A stretch of 64,000 nucleotides of DNA from Heterobilharzia americana (GCA_944470555.2 OX104127.1:30705661-30769660), one strand, 5' to 3'. Shown: positions 43,671-55,315, numbered from the stretch's first letter. Program-made: numbers and translations. Notes: a model not told the origin generated them from the letters alone.

Positions 43671-44838
43671 TCTAAATATGTTCAAGGTTGTGTTACACAC
43701 GCGAATTTGTACAGCAAAATATTGGCTAGATGTTTAATTTGAGTAATATTAGACTAGTGACCAAATGAATCTTGTGTTATGAGGTGGGATGTCTGTGGAC
43801 ATTTTCTTGCCAATACCTTTCGTAGTCTGCTACAAGTCTTTGAGTTATCTCTACACAGTGGGAACTGACTGATAAGCTTACTCACAAAGTGTCATCAGAG
43901 TGTATTTACATGTTCAATTGTCCATCTGAAAATGAACATGTACTCGTCAAATTTGACTGGAAACCCTACCTAGCTTAGTCAGCTTCATTTTGAGCCTCAT
44001 GAAAACTCAGGTTATTCATCTTCTTTTAATATGTCTTTCAAAATAATTCGGAAAGTACAGTCGGACTGCAAAAACGAGTGTAGGAATGCCATTTATGCAC
44101 AGTTGAAGCATTATAATTTGATGTTTAAAGTCTCCGGTTATACGTTTTCGAAAAGCATGTGAATTCCCTTTCGTTGCTGTGTTCTTAGAGTATCCCTTCT
44201 ATCTTCTTAGAAAACCTTTAACTTTGTTGTCATGTATCTTGATGTTCTCATGTAAGGTGAGGTGTATAGAAGAACAACCCAGTATTGTGCACTAACCTAA
44301 TGTCATAAACTGACTTTTTAAGAAATCCTTATGACGTAATTTAGTTTCATATTTCAGTTTCCCTGTATTTTCTTGTTCTAAAGAGAGATGAACACACACA
44401 CACACAGTGAAATTTATTAGAGTGAAGCCTGGGTACGATCTAACTGTAAACACTAATGCTAGTTTATGTATCTTGTCCTGAAAATTATAATAATAAAGGA
44501 TAAGTAGCCACTTTTTTCGTCCGACGTTTATATATGTAGTCAAGGAGGAGGGAACTGATATGATTATGACCAAATAGGTTTTTATTGATCCCATCTGTAC
44601 AACTGTATTTGTTTCTGATAACTTGCAACATAAACACAGAAGAATACTGACTAAACCCAACCTGCATTAAATGGGTCCTAGATCCGGAACCATCCTGACT
44701 AACAGGTGTTGAGAATATGTACGACAATCGAAAAATGACTCGCAGAGAAACAGCGCGTAATTTGAAAAGTAATTCATTGTGTTAGTCAATACCTAATGCG
44801 AATAAACAACATGGTTCTCAATAGGAATTTGATACCAC
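43670..44838. other. Spacer before the full-length RTE-B
   Basis: AT-rich. A short (CA)n run lies near 44394-44406. Frames at 44292-44727 on the reverse strand have no domain. Confidence 0.45.
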
Positions 44839-44852
44839 TACATAAAATATTA
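44839..44852 (+). repeat. Target-site duplication, left copy
   Basis: TACATAAAATATTA, identical to 48116-48129. It marks the left insertion boundary of RTE-B. Confidence 0.92.
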
Positions 44853-45038
44853 ACCTCGCCTGGAAACTAGTTTACTAGTTACTAGCCGGTCCTAAGCCCG
44901 GGTAAACAGGGAAGGTTGGGCATAGGGCTAGCAACCCTACCCCGTAAAACAAATCTAACCGCTAAAGAAACTTGAAAGCACAAACAAAATATAAAAAATG
45001 AAAACAAACTTATTCCCCGCTGGAATCGGAGAGGCGAA

Positions 45039-45890
45039 ATGACGCCAGTTGGTGAAAGCCTTCGGGAAGCCAATTGGCCGATGTGTCTTCTCTCGATGAA
45101 AGCGAAAGTAAACGTGGGGACATGGAATGTCTGCACGATGTTTGAACCCAGTAAGGCAGCCCAGATTGCAAAGGAGATGAGAAGGTATAACATCGAAGTG
45201 CTTGGGATTTGCGAAAGCAGATGGAATGGGAGTGGACTCTCCAAACTGTCAACTGGAGAATCAATAATCTACTCCGATATTGTCACCCAGACGACAACCA
45301 TGAGCACACTGAGTTTTGGAGTGGCTATCATGATGTCCTCAAGAGCATCGAAGGCTCTCATGCAGTGGGAACCAATCTCCTCCAGGATCATGACAGCAAG
45401 ATTCAACTCAAAAGGAAGAAAGGTCACAATCATACAATGTTATGCACCTACAAATAATGCAGAGCAAGAGAAAAAGGAGGAATTCTACAGACAACTTGAA
45501 TCAACACTGGACAAGACGTCAGTTGGCGATATCAAAATTGTAATGGGTGACATGAATGCCAAACTGGGAGGGGACAACACGGGAAGAGAGCTAACCATGG
45601 GTCGAGAGGCGCTAGGTGAAATGAACGAGAATGGAGAATTGTTTGCAGAATTCTGCGCATTCAACGATTTGGTGATTGGAGGCAGTGTGTTCAGGCACAA
45701 AGATATCCACAAAGCGACATGGATTTCACCATTCACCAGATGGACACACTAAAAATCAAATCGACTTTATCTCAATCTCAAGAAAATGGAGACGCAGTCT
45801 ACTTAACACAAGGTCAAGAAGAGGAGCAGATGTAGGTTCAGACCACTCACCATCTAGTGCAAAGAACCTTCGAAATCAAGTTAAAAGCCT
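45039..45890 (+). pseudogene. RTE-B endonuclease domain
   Basis: An apurinic-type endonuclease with KVNVGTWNVCTM, EVLGICESRWNGSGL, VTIIQCYAPTNN, IVMGDMNAKLGG, HKDIHKATWISP and, after a frame change at about 45740, NQIDFISI and the final GSDH. The catalytic Asn, Glu, Asp and His positions of the fold can all be found, but two frame changes separate the last third from the rest. It nicks target DNA in RTE elements. Confidence 0.88.
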
Positions 45891-48103
45891 TCAAGGAAGC
45901 TGGTGATAGACCTCAATTCAAGTACAACACTCGGAAACTGAAGGATGAAACTACAAAGGAGATCTTCAAGGCAGCCATCAAGACAAAATGGGAGACATCG
46001 AGGGACATCCCTGAAGAAACCTGTGTGGAAGAACACTGGAAGTCTTTGAAAGCTATGTGGAAAGAAACCTGCACAACAGTATTAGGAAGGAAGAAGAAAG
46101 AAGACAAGGAATGGATCTCGACAGATACCTGGAAGCTGATAGAGGAGGAGAGGAGGATGGTGAAACAGAAGATAAACCAGTGCAAGGATGCTCAACGACA
46201 AGCGGAACTTAGCACAATGTATAAAACACTACACTGGACAGAGAAGTGAAGAAGAATGAACGGAAAGACAAAAGACACTTCTACGACACATTGGCAAGTG
46301 AAGCAGAACAGGCTGCAGGCTGGTAAGAGAGACCTGACAACATTGCATCAAATAACCAGGTTGCTATCAGGGAAGAGACCAACACAGATGAAACCAATAA
46401 AAGATGAAGAAGGAAATTTAATTACGAAAGAAGAGAAACAGAGGAAACAATGGGCCGACCACTTCAAGAAGCTCTTGAATCGACCACCACCACCACCTGC
46501 ACTTCGTCCAGAAATACCACCTGCAGCCGCTGAATTACAAGTGAACATTAATCCCCCAACGAAAATGGAAGTCCTGAACGCCATAAAGCTACTGAAATGC
46601 GGGAAAGCAGCAGGACCAGATGGGATACCGCCAGAAGCACTGAGAACAGATGCAGAGACAACAGCGGACATGCTCACACCACTATTGCAGAAGGTGTGGA
46701 AGGAAGAGAAGGTACCTGGTGATTGGAAGAAGGGTTACCTTGTCAAACTGTCGAAGAAGGAGACCTCAGTGTTTGCAAGAACTGGCGCGGAATCACTCTC
46801 CTGTCCACCCAGAGCAAGTAAAATATTAAGCCGCATCATCCTGGAGAGGCTTAAAGATGCACTGGATTCAAAACTGCGACCGGAACAGGCAGGCAGGCTT
46901 CAGGAAGTACAAATCATGTGCAGACCAAATTGCAACGCTTCGTATCATCATAGAACAGAGCGTAGAATGGCAATCAGCTCTCTACCTCAACTTCATCGAC
47001 TTTGAGAAGGCCTTTGACAGCGTCGACCGAGAAGTAATTTGGAAACTGCTTAAATACTACGGAGTACCGCAAACCTTTATCCGCCTCATTCAACAACTAT
47101 ATGAAGATGCCACATGCCAAGTAATCCACAATGGGAAGCTCAGTGATGCCTTTGAAGTGAAGACAGGAGTGAAACAAGGTTGCCTACTATCCCCCATGAT
47201 ATTCCTTATTGTGGTGGACTGGATCATGCAGCAAACAGTGGGGAGCGAGAAGAGGGGGATACGCGCTGGACTGCGGAAAAGAACCTAGAAGACTTGGATT
47301 TCGCCGATGACTTATGCCTAATGTCACATAAACTTGAAGATCTGCAGGCAAAAACTAACAAGTTGATAGAAGAGGCAGCGAAGACGGGACTTCAGGTGAA
47401 TATAGAGAAGACAGAAGTGATGAAGATACCGCACCACCACCATCAACAACAACAACAACAAACTCCAATCACTGTCAACGGGAGAAACTTGAAGGAAGTA
47501 ACCTCCTTCACTTATCTAGGAAGCACTGTTTCAACTACAGGCGGGACGGACGAGGACGTCAGAGTCAGAATCGGAAAAACAGCAAGACAGGCGTTCATTA
47601 GCCTGAAACCAGTGTGGAGATCTTCTGCACTCAGCATGCAGAACAAGATACGGATTTTCAACACCAACGTCAAGTCAGTGCTGCTGTATGGTTCAGAGAC
47701 TAGGCGCGTCACGAAAGGGATTTCCAATAAACTACAGACATTCATCAACAACTGCTTACGCTCGCTGCTGAAGATCAGATGGCCAGAAAAAATAAGCAAC
47801 AAGGAACTCTGGGAACGAACCAACCAAGAACCTATCACCCAACAAATATGCAGGAAGATGTGGAGATGGATTGGGCATGCACTGAGAAGGCCGACGGAGG
47901 ACATCACGCGTCAGGCCCTCGAGTGGAATCCCCATGGGAAGCGACGAGTTGGACGTCCGAGGGTGACATGGAGGAGGTCGTGCGAGGAGGAAATGAGAGC
48001 TTGTGGGCTGTCGTGGAGCCAGGTTCAAAAGATCTCAGAGAACAGAGGTCACTGGAGGCGTGCTACTGAAGCCCTATGTTCCACTAGTAACCCAAGGGAC
48101 TAA
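45857..48103 (+). pseudogene. RTE-B linker and reverse transcriptase
   Basis: A basic helical linker (45857-46249) ends at a TGA. The same frame resumes and holds MEVLNAIKLLKCGKAAGPDG and VPGDWKKGYLVKLSKKE. After a frame change comes NFIDFEKAFDSVDREVIWKL, FEVKTGVKQGCLLSPMIFL, then after another change the catalytic box DFADD (47297-47311) and a continuous C-terminal region (VTSFTYLGSTVST, LLYGSETRRVTK, RRVGRPRVTWRR) to the stop at 48103. All catalytic residues are present. Each domain is intact, but they are not joined in one frame. Confidence 0.9.
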
Positions 48104-48115
48104 TAATAATAATAA

Positions 48116-48129
48116 TACATAAAATATTA
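48116..48129 (+). repeat. Target-site duplication, right copy
   Basis: TACATAAAATATTA directly after the (TAA)n tail. Confidence 0.92.
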
Positions 48130-48880
48130 CTAGAGATGTTTGAATAAAGTTATACAGGGTAGAAAAGAAGTTGACACTGACGCAATTACAAATGATCAAG
48201 TCATAGTGATAACTGCCTACACATTCGTGATCACACAGAAACCTATTCAGAACAATTACCTTTACATACATGTGGTTAATAAAAAATGTGTACAACTGAC
48301 GAAAAATACTTTAATTGCAACGGCCAGCACGTGTATTAAGTTAATCAGGCCTTAATAATCAACAGAACAATGCCAAAATATTTGTAAAGTAAACAGGAAC
48401 ATTGAAGTGAATACTTTCTCGTACAATATCATACACTGTAAAATGTTTCACATCCAAATTATTGCTTATGATCATATCGAATCAGCCACTCAGCTTTCTA
48501 CATCCGTTTTTTTATACTCCTATCACCTTATCTTTTTGTTTCTAATGGTTGTAGAATTTTCCATATGTCCTGAGTAGGTTTAATGAAATGTTTATTTAAG
48601 AAAGCTTGGGAACTCGTTAGTGCATTAAAGAACAAAAATAAGTAATTGGAACTTATAAAGAAGTTGCTACTGATCTATAACTATATTATACAGTTAGTAA
48701 GGGAATTCATAAAAGTTTGTAACGCATTCGAAATCTTACTCATTCACTTTTCAGTTTCGATTTATAGACTGCCTCACCTCTTCGTTGTCAAGCTCTACCG
48801 TTTGTCAGTTATCTTTCATTATTACATGTAAGATCATCCTGTGTGCTTGCTGAGTCGTTAGCTCACCTTTTTCTCTTCTA
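48130..48880. other. AT-rich spacer
   Basis: No supported feature. Confidence 0.45.
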
Positions 48881-49235
48881 GATTCTCGTGGCCACCACTA
48901 GACTCATAATGCTCTACGCGCTCCCCTGCAACAACGTACCAATCTGCCTACCGACCTACAGGCTAGAAAAAAACGGATCAACAGCTGGTCTTTACCTGTT
49001 CATAACAAAAAACAAAGCCGTAATAGTGTTGTGAATAGTAAGAGTAAGACAAATAAATCAAAAGGATTTCAGGAAAGCTTTACGTAGAATCCTCAACGAG
49101 GCAGGAATTATGGTGGCATTTAGAGCTACAAGACCACTCATAGATAAATTGTCATGTTCAGGACCCTTTGACGTAAATGAAAATGTAATTTGTTTCACCA
49201 AATACCAAGTAAAGCTTGAGAGGTTGAATGCATAG
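48880..49235 (+). other. Possible coding exon or Penelope-like connector remnant
   Basis: After acceptor-like CACCACTAG (48890-48898) a frame of about 60 codons reads LRAPLQQRTNLPTDLQARKK, then KQSRNSVVNSKSKTNKS, to a stop near 49087. In another frame, KALRRILNEAGIMVAFRATR and PLIDKLSC follow, up to 49230. The latter resembles the connector before the GIY-YIG domain of Penelope elements. Neither reading is proven. Confidence 0.3.
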
Positions 49236-50240
49236 TTTCAATCACTTGGTTGGGGTCATTTAGATTATTGAAGCAGAGAAACAAAGCTTCATTTAGAACG
49301 AAATAGTCCAGAAAGAACAATAATCTATGAAAAAGCTCACCTATTGTAATGCATGTAGTGACACATAACCATACATGAGGAGGGTAAAAAGCAACTTTAT
49401 TGAAGGCAAGCAAAACTGAGTAGAGTGATATATCGATTACTGATTCTTTGTTCATCTGAGCAACGCTTAACAAGTGCAGCGGGAATCATTCAGTGTTTGT
49501 TTTGGAGGTGTAGTAGACCCAAAGAATGTCAAGTAAACCAAAATGACAAAATACGTACAATTCACAAGAAAAATGGATTTTATGATACACATGTATGAAA
49601 AGTTATACGTTATAGCATAAATAGTATTGTCAATGTTATAGATAATCACTGGTTACTTGGAGGTTATCTCTTCGGTATTGTCCACCACCATTTTGGGATA
49701 CTCCAGAGATCAGAAGGTGGTATTTGTTGTCTCTCCGCTGTGGTCGTCGGTCAGCTTGATTGTCGTAATATTTGGAAGTAGGATGAGAAGTCCTGTAAAT
49801 TCCCAAGACAGTCAGTTATTATGCACGACAGGCAATAGTCACGGAGGCAGAAGTCGGAATGGTTAGAAGCACATTATATTTTCACGATCAGCAGCAGCAA
49901 AAGATGCAGTTACTGCCACAACCAAAAAAGTGTATACATAAACAACATTCGTTTTTACAAGTATTGGGAAGAATGTACAGAATGTGTAAAAGAAACGATG
50001 AAAAGGAGATATTGCTTATAGTTGAAGTGGTTTACGCACAATTGTATGCAGTCTTCACAGAGGTAATGCGAATTCTACTATCATTTCAGACAATGAATAT
50101 GAGCTGACCATTTGAAAGATACTCATGACCTAAAGCTTAAGTAATAACACGGACTTAGTTAAACTGATCAACTACAACTTTACAGAGTAAAATGAAGACA
50201 TCTGGTTTTTTCTGTTGTGAATATCTTTAGTTTATTGTTA
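49235..50240. other. Unassigned sequence
   Basis: Short frames at 49195-49473 (-), 49657-49866 (+) and 49859-50107 (+) carry no domain. Confidence 0.4.
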
Positions 50241-50759
50241 GTATTTCTGTATCAGCTACATGTAAGATTTTACATGTCTTCATTATTTTGAGCAAAATCA
50301 TTCTTAACAATGCAAGAAAAAAGACACTTGCAGAATAAAATGAGTTCATTTTATTTAGCGACTTTTCATAAGCTGCAAGCAACTTACAATTGAAATGAAG
50401 TATTAGTAGTAACGATTGAATAACATACTCTGAATATGCAGAAATGAACGAAGGTTTGAAATCATGGATTAACGACAATTCTTCAAGATAGTCAGCAAAC
50501 AAGAAAGCCATGTTTATTACTGTTTGTGGAAGCTCTCGCCATCAAACATTTTCAACCTGACCTATGTACTCAGAAAGAAACTACAATCAACCTTGTTTTA
50601 CCCTGGTAACTGCCCATAAATTTTTGCATGTGTATGTATACAGTCTTCGTTTTGTTGATTGTATCACCTCTGCATTAATTACTTACTGATTGTTAATCAC
50701 TTAACGATCTTTCGGTTTTTCATATAATCACATAACCTATTAGCTCTTTGACAACCCCT

Positions 50760-51023
50760 TCTCGTTGTATGGTGTTCTCTGAGCTGGGTTGTTTAATCGT
50801 CAAGCTTTCATCATCTTTCTGGACGACACCATCAGTACTAACTTCAGTATGAAGTGAGCTGTCAATATTTCTCCGTGAGTGATTTAGTGGCTTGCTCTGA
50901 CGGTGTGGTCTGTGATTGGTTGTTTCCTTCGATTGTTGTGTCATTGATTGCATAGACTTTCCTATTGGCTGTTCCTCTGCTTGATCTCTGATCTTTCTGT
51001 CGTTTATCATTTTTCTTATTGGT
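50760..51023 (-). repeat. Penelope fold-back, left arm
   Basis: Inverted relative to 51851-52055. The shared stretch begins ACCAATAAGAAAAATGATAA and includes GACACAACAATCGAAGGAAA. About 60 nt present here are missing in the right arm. Confidence 0.85.
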
Positions 51024-51076
51024 TGATAGATCGGGTCTATGTCTATACACCTTTTGATTGCTGACTGAACTGAATG

Positions 51077-51855
51077 TCAAGCTTCTAGGAATTCTCTGAT
51101 ATTCTTTGTGTTTCCTCTGTCCAGAATTTCTACATCGTCGAAATTGAATTCATTTTCATAATTATCCCCGTGCATTGAAATGAGTGACGAAATGTCGTGG
51201 CGTTTTATAGCCAATTGGTGCTCATGTAGACGAAGGCGAAGAGGGCGGCCACTTTGTCCAATGTAGTGTTGACTACAGTTATTGCAGCTGATTCTGTAAA
51301 TGATATTCGGTTTGTCTTCTTTGTTGCATCCTTTGGTCTGCATAATAATGTTCGGAGGGAATTTTTTGGTTTATGAGCTATACCAATTCCGAGTGGTCCC
51401 AGCAATCTTGTCGTGATTTCTGATATATTCTTTATGTATGGTAGGACGATGCGTTTGTTGATTTCTGTCGATGACTTCGTAGTTGATGATGTACGGGATA
51501 GGCATCTTGTGATAAAGTTTTGTGGGTAGTCGTTCTTCTTTAGGGTGGACATCAAGTAATTTTCCTCGTTTCTCCTTGAAGCTGTTGTGCTGCAGTGTGT
51601 TCTTGCTCTTTTGAGTAGAGTCTGCACGCAACTGATTTTGTGTGTCGTTGGGTTGTTGCTATTGTAGTTGAGGGTCTGGTCAGTGTGCGTTGGCTTCCTG
51701 TACACTTGGGTTTCCAGCTTTCTGGCATTCGTCCTACTGACTGAGACATCCAGGGATGGTAGTTGGTTGTTTAACTCTTTCTCCATTGTGAATTTGATGT
51801 CACTGAAAATGTTGTTGATCAAACTGTGGGTGTTTTCTATTGGTTGATAGACCAA
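51077..51855 (-). pseudogene. Penelope-like RT C-terminus and GIY-YIG endonuclease
   Basis: Frame 51855-51205 covers the thumb and connector. After a frame change, frame 51343-51077 holds the GIY-YIG nuclease: QTKGCNKEDKPNIIYRISC, the NCSQHYIGQSGRPLRLRLHEH core and a tail ending REFLEA. The IIY and YIG tripeptides and the following Arg are the catalytic landmarks of this family, whose role is to nick target DNA. A C-terminal extension rich in Gln and Ser continues to 50720. The palm is absent, so this is a remnant. Confidence 0.82.
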
Positions 51856-52055
51856 TAAGAAAAATGATAAACGACAGAAAGATCAGAGATCAAGCAGAGA
51901 AACAGCCAATCGGAAAGTCTATACAATCAATGACACAACAATCGAAGGAAACAACCAATCACAGACCACACCGTCAGAGCAAGTACTGATGATGTCGTCC
52001 AGAAAGATGATGAAAGCTTGACGATTAAACAACTCAGCTCAGAGAACACCATGCA
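51851..52055 (+). repeat. Penelope fold-back, right arm
   Basis: Begins at a small hairpin, ATTGGT-TGATAG-ACCAAT (51842-51859), which is where the strand orientation switches. The inverted homology resumes at 52230-52430 against about 50500-50250, with a diverged gap between. Confidence 0.85.
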
Positions 52056-52324
52056 ACCAAGACCATTCACCTGAGCTACAAGTATTCTCCATTATCTCAA
52101 CAACCCCTTCTTTTACACTGATGTTAGTTTGTTGTCAGTCCGGCTCCATTTCACCATACATAAATTGCTATTGATTTTGACAAAGATTGTTGACTATTTA
52201 TGTTGTGTTTCCCTGACTTACTACCTTATTGTTAATTCTGGATTTTAAACCTTCATTTATTTGTACATATTCAAAATATGTTATGCAATCGTTACTACTA
52301 ATGTTTCATTTCAATTGTAGGTTG

Positions 52325-52365
52325 TTTACGGCTGATGAAAGGAGTTGAAACAAGATGAGCTTATT
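52325..52365 (+). ncRNA. Hammerhead-like core in the Penelope end repeat
   Basis: CUGAUGA (52332-52338) is followed after 8 nt by GAAAC (52347-52351). Penelope end repeats in animals are known to carry hammerheads with this spacing. Stem II would be only AA/UU here, so the fold is weak. The inverted partner near 50350 has lost both cores. Confidence 0.4.
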
Positions 52366-52429
52366 TTATTCTGCAAATGTCTTTGTTCTTGCACTGTTCA
52401 AACTTATCAAGGGAACTAAATACAATTAT

Positions 52430-54265
52430 TTCAATAGGAATTCCCCGATAGCAAGTAGTTAAAGGAGAATTTTTAGGTCACTAATCATCAAGGTAGACTT
52501 GTTAGCCTCAAGATTTTGATTAATATTGATTTATTATCAAGATGACCTCAGTAGAAAGTTTGACTTTCAGTGAGACTAGTTAGAATAATTTGATTAGTCT
52601 TTATCCTAGTGGACATCGACAGATCCAGTAGTTGTGGAGATCTGATTCACTAACGTGTTCCAAGATTCAAATCCTACTCACCTACTTTCATCTAGGACAC
52701 TGGGTAGAAGCACAAGCTGTCAAACAGTGAGTGTGGCTTATAGCTTAGTATTTGAAACACCTGTGTCGGATCAAGTTAAACTGTTAATAAACATCACTCG
52801 CTGTCAATCACAGGTTAGTAGTGGTATCCCAATAATTTCATGGATCAGTGAGGCGTAATGTAATGGGTGATAGTTGTTGGTAGTGTAAAGTCCAAGTAAT
52901 TCCGAGTCTTCAGTGTCAATATTTACTTGCGTTTTAACTTACTTCAGTACGTCAGTTCGCTCCATGTTTACAAATTATCACAGTATCCCTCTCTGGAATG
53001 ATGTAATGAAGTCTACAAATATATTGAGCTTTGTGATGCAGTAACCATGTCTATGTTATAGAATCTATCCAACAATGTATTTCTGAGCAACACATCTTCA
53101 TTGAAGCCTGATTCCCTCCTTAGTTTTTTCAGATTTGATATCTTCAAGTTCCAGTTAGTTACTGAGTAACACTCAGTCTAGGATCTTAAATATGATGTCA
53201 GTCACTTAAAATCCTGAATATTTATCACATCCAAATTTGTCTGCTTTCTCATAAGTCTGAGTGATCAACAGTATACCTCTATGCTTAAAGCAGAAACTGG
53301 AATTTCATGTTACTCCTCTAAGATTTCTTAAATTTTCAAAATTATTTGAAGATCCTTTCAGAAATTTTGCTGAACTGGTAAACTTGCCTTTTTTATAATG
53401 CCTTTTATAGATCTCATTCTTGAAGTTCTTGTTGAAGATGGTGAGTTATGGAGTCGCTTGATTCATTGGTAGGAACAAATTATCAGAGTCGAACTTGCAG
53501 GATGGTGATACTGGATAATAGATAGGATGTAGTTAGAAAAAGATTATGATGACACCAGTTTGTTAGGAAACCCGAAGGTTCATTCTCGAAAGAAATTAAC
53601 GGTGTTGATGATACTTATCTAGGATGAAACGAGTGTTCGATTCTCTATAGCTTCCAGTGGTTACTTGATTGATATCAGTTTTTAATGAGAGGTGTTTTCA
53701 TACTGACAAAGAACTTAGCTGTGAAAATATTTCACAGCACAACTTCTGAAACAGTCAAGTGGTAAAACAAGTATAATAAGCTGAGACCAATTTTAAGTTT
53801 GCAAGTAAACTTCACCAACATCAAGTTAACATGAGAGGATGGAGAATATTTGTAGTTCAAAAGGATGATTTTTATGATGTGTTCTCTGAGATGGATGGTT
53901 TGATCGTGAATTTTTATGGTCATTCTAGACAACATCATCACCACAAACTTCAGAAATAAGTTAGAATGGTTAAAACAATATGGAGTTGATTATTTTGAAA
54001 ACTGAAAACATAATTTACGTTTGGTTACACATTTTGTACCTTTACCTAAAAGTGAATTTTGAAAGATCACCAACAGCTTCGTGTGCTTTGTGGTAATTGG
54101 CTGTCCAAGTGTCTTTGTCTAACCCTATCATTTTACAGGACAATTTTATCATGTGGTTCAGTCCTGACAGTGTGAAGAATGAAAACTAGCATTATTGATC
54201 GTATTGATAGCACATCTTCAGAAAGAAACTACCTTTTGACTTGTAGTTGGTTCCGCAAAACTGGC
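52430..54265. other. AT-rich sequence without features
   Basis: No coding frame, repeat or splice structure supported on either strand. Confidence 0.45.
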
Positions 54266-54415
54266 TGAGAGAATTCAATTTGGAAGATTGTGGGGATTTT
54301 ATTGATTTCTGGTTGGGATTCGTCAAGGACTGACATCAGACACAGAGAGATTGACAACCGTTTCGTCCTGGTATGAGACTCCTCAGCAGTGCACACCCAT
54401 GACTCCGCCGGTGGT
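54265..54415 (-). mobile_element. Hammerhead SINE copy (left of a head-to-head pair)
   Basis: The reverse strand reads CATGGGTGTGCACTG, CUGAGGA (complement of 54380-54386), stem II GUCU/GGAC and GAAAC (complement of 54360-54364), then the family tail toward 54265. Both core boxes are intact, but the 3' strand of stem I is replaced, so the ribozyme fold is incomplete. The tRNA head is nearly absent. Confidence 0.65.
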
Positions 54416-54560
54416 TCTATCTCTGGCAGGATCATGGGTACACACTGCTGAGGAGTCCCATACTAGGATAAAAAAGCTATCCAGTGCCGCCAGGTTTCCA
54501 GGGTTTCACCAACTGATGTCAGTCTATGGTAAATACCAAGCTGTGAGAATTCAGTCAGTT
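54415..54560 (+). mobile_element. Hammerhead SINE copy (right of a head-to-head pair)
   Basis: Plus-strand copy: CATGGGTACACACTG, CUGAGGA, GTCCCATACTAGGAT, then AAAA in place of GAAA, CAGTGCCGCCAGG and the tail CAACTGATGTCAGTCTATGG. Inactive by the lost G of the second core. Confidence 0.65.
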
Positions 54561-55135
54561 CTGTCAACTAACTGTATAGCCTAATATTGACATGTAACTG
54601 TACATGGATAAACTGATTTACAGACAATTCGGAGAACAAGAACATCTTAGTGAATCATATGAAGGAGGACGGAAAAGATAAATAGACAAACAAGTAGCCG
54701 TAGAACCTCCTACAAAAGTACATCAGTTCAAGTTTCCATGCAAGCAAAGAAAAGATGAATGTAAGACGAATGACATGAAAGAAAGTGAAAGTCCATGAGA
54801 TGAGAGGAATCATAAGTAGATAAGAAATGACCGAAATGTTCAAAATTGAAGGATGACAAACAGTGTATGCATCTGCGTCATTATGAAGGATTTTGAACTT
54901 TTCACTTAGTCTGCAATAGCTGATTTCCAGCTTCAGAGTACCATAGATAGGTAGCTTATGCACATGTAGATGGCTCAGACAAAGAATAAGAAACTTCATA
55001 GGATAAAGTCACATCATGATCTGGCTCTTCTTAGCTCTATTCCTACTTCTGTTAAGATTCCATCTCGAGGTAGTCACTTATTTGTAGTGGAGTGAGTTGC
55101 TGATCACAACGAATATAAGTAGTATATATGGCAGT
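54560..55135. other. Unassigned sequence
   Basis: The frame at 54655-54999 on the reverse strand has hydrophobic stretches but no recognisable family and no splice context. Confidence 0.4.
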
Positions 55136-55315
55136 TCAATTTGGAGGTTCATGGGGATTTGTTTGTTGATTCCAGATTGGTATTCACCAGGGATTGATAT
55201 CATTGAGAAAATCACTGGAAACCTGGGAGCACTGGACAGCTGTTTCGTCCTGGTGTGAGACTCCTCAGCAGCTGCACTGGGGACAGAGCCCAGGACCTTC
55301 AGGTTCTGCAGCCAG
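55135..55315 (-). mobile_element. Hammerhead SINE copy with intact core (left of a second head-to-head pair)
   Basis: The reverse strand has CUGAGGA (complement of 55262-55268), GUCUCACACCAGGAC, GAAAC (complement of 55242-55246), stem III ACAGCUGU, the cleavage-site C and CAGTGCTCCCAGG. All core bases and the 3' strand of stem I are present. The 5' strand of stem I (GCAGCTG) pairs over about four positions only. The tail runs to 55135. Confidence 0.7.

Larger units (their letters stand above)
44853..48115 (+). mobile_element. RTE-B non-LTR retrotransposon, full length with 14 bp target-site duplication
   Basis: A 3,263 bp element between perfect 14 bp direct repeats, ending in (TAA)5, the kind of short tandem tail typical of the RTE clade. 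A GC-rich 5' UTR of about 190 bp contains AGCCGGTCCTAAGCCCGGG. The coding part holds endonuclease then RT, but it is split over several frames: frame changes near 45740, 45880, 46950 and 47250 and a TGA at 46247. The intact duplication points to a fairly recent insertion, while the coding damage means this copy cannot move itself. Confidence 0.93.
50250..52430 (-). mobile_element. Penelope-like element with inverted ends
   Basis: The coding part (51855-50720) reads leftward: RT thumb (FTMEKELNNQLPSLDVSVSR, LETQVYRKPTHTDQTLNYNS), VLPYIKNISEITTRLLGPLG, then a GIY-YIG domain. The left, 3' side (51023-50250) reappears in inverted orientation to the right (51851-52430) with a deletion of about 60 nt and substitutions. 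The RT palm and upstream part are missing. The result is a short Penelope body flanked by inverted copies of its own 3' region, an arrangement known for this class. Confidence 0.8.

Noticed and set aside
54655..54999. 114-codon reverse-strand frame as a membrane protein
   Set aside because: Hydrophobic stretches are common in AT-rich antisense frames, and there is no homology or splice support.
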